Assembly: GCA_030836925.1 (NCBI GenBank) | Contig: JAUPLK010000049.1 | Location: 1-8,437 of the forward strand | Reading direction: 5' to 3' | Length of the DNA stretch: 8,437 bases | Origin: Pseudomonadota bacterium | Lineage (GTDB): Bacteria > Pseudomonadota > Gammaproteobacteria > Steroidobacterales > GCA-2729495 | Shown: in pieces, positions 4,466 to 8,437 of the stretch | Numbering within the stretch: position 1 is the stretch's first letter | How the letters are laid out: each line of letters begins with the position of its first letter | Made by a program: the position numbers and the translations under genes | Notes under the pieces: model-generated | Database searches by the model: none | Told to the model about the DNA's origin: nothing | What the model saw: the letters and a program-made list of their open reading frames with translations, nothing else

Positions 4466-7400
4466 ACTTCAGTCACTTCTTCATCGACCGGCCGCGCTTT
4501 GCAGCGGTGGTCTCGATTCTCATCACGATCGTCGGCGCGATCGCCTACCTGGGGCTGCCGGTGACGCAGTATCCGGATGTCGTCCCGCCGACCATCATCG
4601 TGACCGCAAGCTATCCCGGTGCCACGCCCGAGGTCATCGCCGATACCGTTGCCGCACCCCTGGAGCAGGAAATCAACGGCGTCGAGGGCATGCTGTATCT
4701 CACCTCCTCCTCGACCAGCGACGGCCGGTTGACGCTCACCATCACCTTTGAGCTCGGCACCGACCTGGATGCTGCCCAGGTGCTGGTGCAGAACCGCGTC
4801 GCCATCGCCGAACCGCGTTTGCCCGAGGAAGTCCGCCGCATCGGCGTGGTGACCCAGAAGAGTTCGCCGGACCTGATGATCGTGGTCCACCTGGAATCAC
4901 CGGACAACAGCCTGGACCAGCTGTACATCTCCAATTACGCCCTGCTCCAGATCCGCGATGTCCTTGCGCGCATCGATGGCGTGGGCCAGATCAACCTGGT
5001 CGGTGCGCGGGAGTACAGCATGCGCATCTGGCTGGATCCGGACCGCATGGCCGCGCTGCAGGTCACGGCCGATGACGTGGTGACAGCGCTGCGCGGCCAG
5101 AATATCCAGGTCGCCGGCGGCACCCTGGGCGAGCAGCCATCGCCGGCCAGCAATGCCTTTCAGGTGAGCATCAGCAGCCAGGGGCGCCTGCTCGACACGG
5201 AGCAATTCGGCCAGGTGATCGTGAAGAGCGGCGAAGACGGCCGCCTCACGCGGGTCGCGGACATCGCCCGGGTGGAACTCGGCGCGCGCGACTACCTCAC
5301 CAACAGCCTGCTGGATGGCCGGCCGGCCGTGGCGATTGTCATGTTCCAGCGACCCGGCAGCAACGCCCTGGAGACCGCCGAGGAAGTCAAACAGACCATG
5401 GCACGCCTGGCGACGGGCTTCCCCAAGGGACTCGTCCACCGGATCGTCTATAACCCGACCGACTTCATCGCCCAGTCCGTCGATGCCGTCTACATCACGC
5501 TGCTCGAAGCCACGGCACTCGTGATCATCGTGATCCTGCTGTTCCTGCAGAACTGGCGGGCCGCGATGATTCCCGTCATCGCCATCCCGGTGTCCCTGGT
5601 CGGCACTTTCGGCGTGATGGCGGCACTCGGCTACTCGCTCAACAACCTGACCCTGTTCGGCCTGGTGCTCGCGATCGGCATCGTCGTGGACGATGCCATC
5701 GTCGTCGTGGAAAGCATCGAACGAAACCTGGAGAACGGCCTCTCTGCGCGCGAAGCCTCCCGCCGCACCATGACCGAGGTCGGTACCGCACTAATCTCCA
5801 TCGCGCTGGTTCTGGTTGCGGTGTTTTTGCCCACGGCATTCCTGGGCGGCATCACCGGGCAGTTCTTCCGGCAGTTTGCAGTGACGATTGCCACCGCCAC
5901 CGCGATCTCGGCCCTGGTCTCGCTGACACTCAGCCCGGCGCTCGGTGCCATCCTCCTGCGCCGCCACGATGCGCCGCTGGACCGCATCGATCGCGGGCTC
6001 GAGCGTCTGCTGGGCGGCGTGTTCCGGGGCTTCAACCGGGGCTTCGACCACCTGCAGGAAAAATACCGGCAGGCCGTTTGCCGGGCCGTGCGCCGACCCG
6101 GCATCGCGCTGTCAGCCTTTGCCGCGATGCTGGGCCTGACGGCGGTCGGCTTTGTGATGGTGCCGACCGGCTTCATTCCGCAGCAGGACCAGGGCTACCT
6201 GATCACGCTGGTCGAACTCCCGAAGGGTGCATCGCTGGACCGGACCACCGCCGTCATCCGGCGGGCCACGGAGATCGCACTGAAAGTACCGGGCCTCGAA
6301 CGCGTCGTGGGCTTCGCCGGTTTTTCAGCCGCAACCAACTCGAATTCCAGTCACTCCGGCACCGTGTTCACCGGCATCCGTGATTTCAGCGACCGGCAGT
6401 CCGGCGAGTCCGGGCCGGAACTGGCGGCAAAACTGAATGCAGCCTACAGCCAGATCCAGGAAGCGAGCCTGTTCGTCGTCGCACCACCACCCGTGCGCGG
6501 CATCGGCAGCGGCGGTGATTTCAAGCTGATGGTGCAGGACCGCAGCGGCCAGGGCCTGCAGGCACTCGAGCAGGCCACCTGGGCGTTTGTGGCAGCGCTG
6601 GCGGAGTCCGGCGAAGTGGCGCGACCATTCAGCACCTTCACGACCACCGCGCCGCGCTTCTTCCTGGACATCGACCGGACCCGGGCCGAGATGATGAACG
6701 TGCCGATCGAGAACGTGTTTGCCACGCTGCAGATCTACCTGGGCTCCTCCTACGTCAACGACCTGACACTGTTCGGCCGCAACTACCGCGTGACAGCGCA
6801 GGCTGATTCACCCTGGCGACTGGCGCCCGAAGACATCAGCCGGCTGCGCACCCGCAATGCCGACGGCGAGATGGTGCCACTCGGTTCACTGGTGGCGATT
6901 CGCCCGTCGTCAGGGCCGGATCGCGTCGTCCGGCACAACCTCTATCCCACCGCTGAAGTGCAGATGGCGACACTGCCCGGCCGCAGCAGCGGCCAGACGC
7001 TGGCAGCAGCCGAGCGGATCGCCGCACAGGTTTTGCCGCCCGGCATCCACTACGAATGGACCGACCTCGCCTATCAGCAGCGAAACACCTCGAATCTCGG
7101 CCTGCTGATGTTTCCGCTCAGCGTCCTGTTCGTGTTCCTGGTGCTGACGGCACAATACGAGAGCTGGTCGCTGCCGCTGGCCATCGTGCTGATCGTCCCG
7201 CTGTGCCTGCTGTTCGCGATCCTGGCGCTGTTGCTGCGCGGCCTCGACATCAACATCCTGGCGCAGATCGGTTTCATCGTGCTGATCGGACTGGCCAGCA
7301 AGAACGCGATCCTGATCGTCGAGTTTGCCCGTCAGCAGGAAAGCGAGGGCAAAGACCGTTTCAGCGCGGCAACCGATGCCGCCCAGTTGCGCCTGCGGCC

Positions 7401-7626
7401 CATCCTCATGACCTCGTTTGCCTTCATCGCGGGCGTGCTGCCGCTGATGCTGGCCACCGGTGCCGGTGCCGAGATGCGCCAGGTGCTGGGCACGGTGGTG
7501 TTTGGCGGCATGCTCGGCGTCACGCTGATCGGCCTGCTGCTGACACCGGTGTTCTACACGGTGATCCGCGGCTGGCTGCGGGACGCGCGATCATCGGCCA
7601 CACCAGCCGGCGAGGCTCAGCCGTGA
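4462..7626 (+). CDS. RND efflux inner-membrane pump (HAE1 family, MexF-like)
   Basis: A full-length 1054-residue hydrophobe/amphiphile exporter of the AcrB/MexB/MexF class, a trimeric proton antiporter that expels drugs, dyes, solvents or other amphiphiles. It opens with MNFSHFFIDRPRFAAVVSIL, the cytoplasmic start and TM1, followed by LPVTQYPDVVPPTIIVTASYPG. TM4 carries the essential Asp pair (Asp410, Asp411) in GIVVDDAIVVVES. TM10 carries Lys947 in GLASKNAILIVEF. TM11 carries Arg977 and Thr984 in RLRPILMTS. These correspond to AcrB Asp407, Asp408, Lys940, Arg971 and Thr978, so the proton relay is intact. A GFAG turn (617-620) lies where AcrB has its substrate-gating glycine loop. The N-terminal wording (LEQEINGVEGMLYLTSSS, TFELGTDLDAAQV) resembles MexF more than AcrB. 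Substrates cannot be deduced. No strong Shine-Dalgarno precedes it; translation is probably coupled to the adaptor gene through ATGA. Confidence 0.96.
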   Translation: MNFSHFFIDRPRFAAVVSILITIVGAIAYLGLPVTQYPDVVPPTIIVTASYPGATPEVIADTVAAPLEQEINGVEGMLYLTSSSTSDGRLTLTITFELGTDLDAAQVLVQNRVAIAEPRLPEEVRRIGVVTQKSSPDLMIVVHLESPDNSLDQLYISNYALLQIRDVLARIDGVGQINLVGAREYSMRIWLDPDRMAALQVTADDVVTALRGQNIQVAGGTLGEQPSPASNAFQVSISSQGRLLDTEQFGQVIVKSGEDGRLTRVADIARVELGARDYLTNSLLDGRPAVAIVMFQRPGSNALETAEEVKQTMARLATGFPKGLVHRIVYNPTDFIAQSVDAVYITLLEATALVIIVILLFLQNWRAAMIPVIAIPVSLVGTFGVMAALGYSLNNLTLFGLVLAIGIVVDDAIVVVESIERNLENGLSAREASRRTMTEVGTALISIALVLVAVFLPTAFLGGITGQFFRQFAVTIATATAISALVSLTLSPALGAILLRRHDAPLDRIDRGLERLLGGVFRGFNRGFDHLQEKYRQAVCRAVRRPGIALSAFAAMLGLTAVGFVMVPTGFIPQQDQGYLITLVELPKGASLDRTTAVIRRATEIALKVPGLERVVGFAGFSAATNSNSSHSGTVFTGIRDFSDRQSGESGPELAAKLNAAYSQIQEASLFVVAPPPVRGIGSGGDFKLMVQDRSGQGLQALEQATWAFVAALAESGEVARPFSTFTTTAPRFFLDIDRTRAEMMNVPIENVFATLQIYLGSSYVNDLTLFGRNYRVTAQADSPWRLAPEDISRLRTRNADGEMVPLGSLVAIRPSSGPDRVVRHNLYPTAEVQMATLPGRSSGQTLAAAERIAAQVLPPGIHYEWTDLAYQQRNTSNLGLLMFPLSVLFVFLVLTAQYESWSLPLAIVLIVPLCLLFAILALLLRGLDINILAQIGFIVLIGLASKNAILIVEFARQQESEGKDRFSAATDAAQLRLRPILMTSFAFIAGVLPLMLATGAGAEMRQVLGTVVFGGMLGVTLIGLLLTPVFYTVIRGWLRDARSSATPAGEAQP

Positions 7627-8437
7627 AAGGTGCGGCAGCAGTTCTGTCCGCGCTGCTGCTCGGCGGCTGTGCGGTCGGTCCGGACTACAAAGCCACGGTT
7701 CCCGAGACGCCGGAAGAGTTTGCTGCCGTGGACGGTACCGGCCTCAGGCGTGAAATCCCGGATGCCGAATGGTGGCGGGAGTTCAATGACCCAACCCTTG
7801 ATGCACTCATCGGGCAGGCCGCCGCCTCCAACCATGAGGTGCGCATTGCAATTGCCAATCTGCGCGCCTCGCGCGCGCTCCTGCAGGGCGGGCGACTCGA
7901 GCTCGCGCCCATCATCACGGCGGAAGGCAGCAAGAAGCGCGAGAAGCAGAGCGAAGCGCTGAATGTTCCCCAGGACTACAGCGACGACTATTACGACGCC
8001 GGCTTTGATGTCAGTTGGGAGATCGACATCTTCGGCCGCGTGCGCCGCTCCGTCGAAGCCCTGAAGGCCGACTACGAATCCGAGGAAGCCGCGTGGCGCG
8101 ATACGCTGCGCAGCGTGATCAGCGAGGTCGCCCGGACCTATGTCGAACTGCGCGGGGTGCAGTACCGCCTTGCCGTTGCCGAGCGCAACACCGCCAACCA
8201 GGAAGAGACCTACGAACTCACCCTCGCCCTGCTGGAGGGTGGTCGCGGCACCGATCTCGATATCGCACGGGCGCTCGCCCAGCTGGAAACCACCCGTGCC
8301 AGCATCGGCCCGCTGCAGGCCGCAGAAACCGAGGCCATCAATCGTCTCGCGATACTGGTCGGCAGCGAGTCAGCCGAACTGCGCGCGATGCTCGACATGC
8401 GGCAGGAGCTGCCCCGTCCGCCGGAACTGATCGCCGT
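7623..8437 (+). CDS. RND outer-membrane factor lipoprotein (OprM/OprN/NodT family), 5' part
   Basis: The gene starts with GTG at 7623, overlapping the pump stop (GTGA), with GAGG seven bases upstream. The frame is open for 271 codons to the window edge; family members have about 460-500 residues, so roughly half is present. The start gives a lipoprotein signal peptide, MKGAAAVLSALLLGGC, with Cys16 as the lipidation site followed by AVGPDYK, the hallmark of outer-membrane factors of this family. EWWREFNDPTLDALI (49-63) matches the conserved 'WW..F.D..L..L' motif, and VSWEIDIFGRVRR is the classic 'W.ID.FG..RR' signature before the long periplasmic helices, the next of which includes ISEVARTYVELRG. 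The protein should form a trimeric TolC-like channel and complete the tripartite pump encoded just upstream. The start is certain within a codon or two, because no other start retains the signal peptide. Confidence 0.93.
   Translation, partial: MKGAAAVLSALLLGGCAVGPDYKATVPETPEEFAAVDGTGLRREIPDAEWWREFNDPTLDALIGQAAASNHEVRIAIANLRASRALLQGGRLELAPIITAEGSKKREKQSEALNVPQDYSDDYYDAGFDVSWEIDIFGRVRRSVEALKADYESEEAAWRDTLRSVISEVARTYVELRGVQYRLAVAERNTANQEETYELTLALLEGGRGTDLDIARALAQLETTRASIGPLQAAETEAINRLAILVGSESAELRAMLDMRQELPRPPELIA

Noticed and set aside
4897..6176. Two long minus-strand open frames (4897-5439 and 5631-6176, about 180 codons each)
   Set aside because: They lie wholly inside the pump gene, whose protein has intact family motifs throughout. 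Their translations are rich in Arg, Ser and Ala with no recognisable domain, as expected for frames opposite GC-rich coding DNA.

Overview
The window looks like chromosomal DNA of a high-GC gammaproteobacterium. The evidence is the dense GC-rich coding, the overlapping-start operons, a MexEF-OprN-type RND efflux operon, and a REP-type palindromic repeat of the 'GGGAGCGCCTTCAGGCGC' style known from Pseudomonas and Xanthomonas relatives. The genus cannot be told from this stretch. There is no tRNA, rRNA, CRISPR array, transposase or phage gene, and no gene-free stretch over 300 bases.

Layout: (1) The left edge holds the 5' part of a minus-strand gene (1-313) whose product looks like a GAF-type sensor or regulator. 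A 113-base gap with a small palindrome separates it from a divergent metallo-beta-lactamase-fold hydrolase (427-1227). (2) Next comes a type II toxin-antitoxin pair of the TacA/TacT class: a ribbon-helix-helix (DUF1778-like) antitoxin (1297-1608) overlapping by 35 bases a GNAT acetyltransferase toxin (1574-2071). Nested repeats just upstream could be the autoregulatory operator. (3) A compound REP element, a 20-bp-stem hairpin plus 16-base tandem repeats (2073-2162), fills the gap between the toxin gene and a convergent minus-strand FMN-dependent PPOX-type flavoprotein gene (2171-2743). (4) A second, ordinary GNAT acetyltransferase gene (2789-3241) is divergent from the flavoprotein gene. (5) From 3305 to the right edge runs a tripartite RND efflux operon: lipoprotein membrane-fusion protein, inner-membrane RND pump, and the first 271 residues of the outer-membrane factor. 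Its genes are joined by 4-base stop/start overlaps (ATGA, then GTGA).

How the parts work together: the efflux genes encode a proton-driven drug or solvent exporter spanning both membranes. All proton-relay residues of the pump are visible, so it should be functional. The toxin-antitoxin pair is probably a self-regulating module that can block translation by acetylating charged tRNA. The remaining single genes show no clear shared pathway. I see no convincing wholly new system. The parts most worth a second look are the TacAT operator and the compound REP element.
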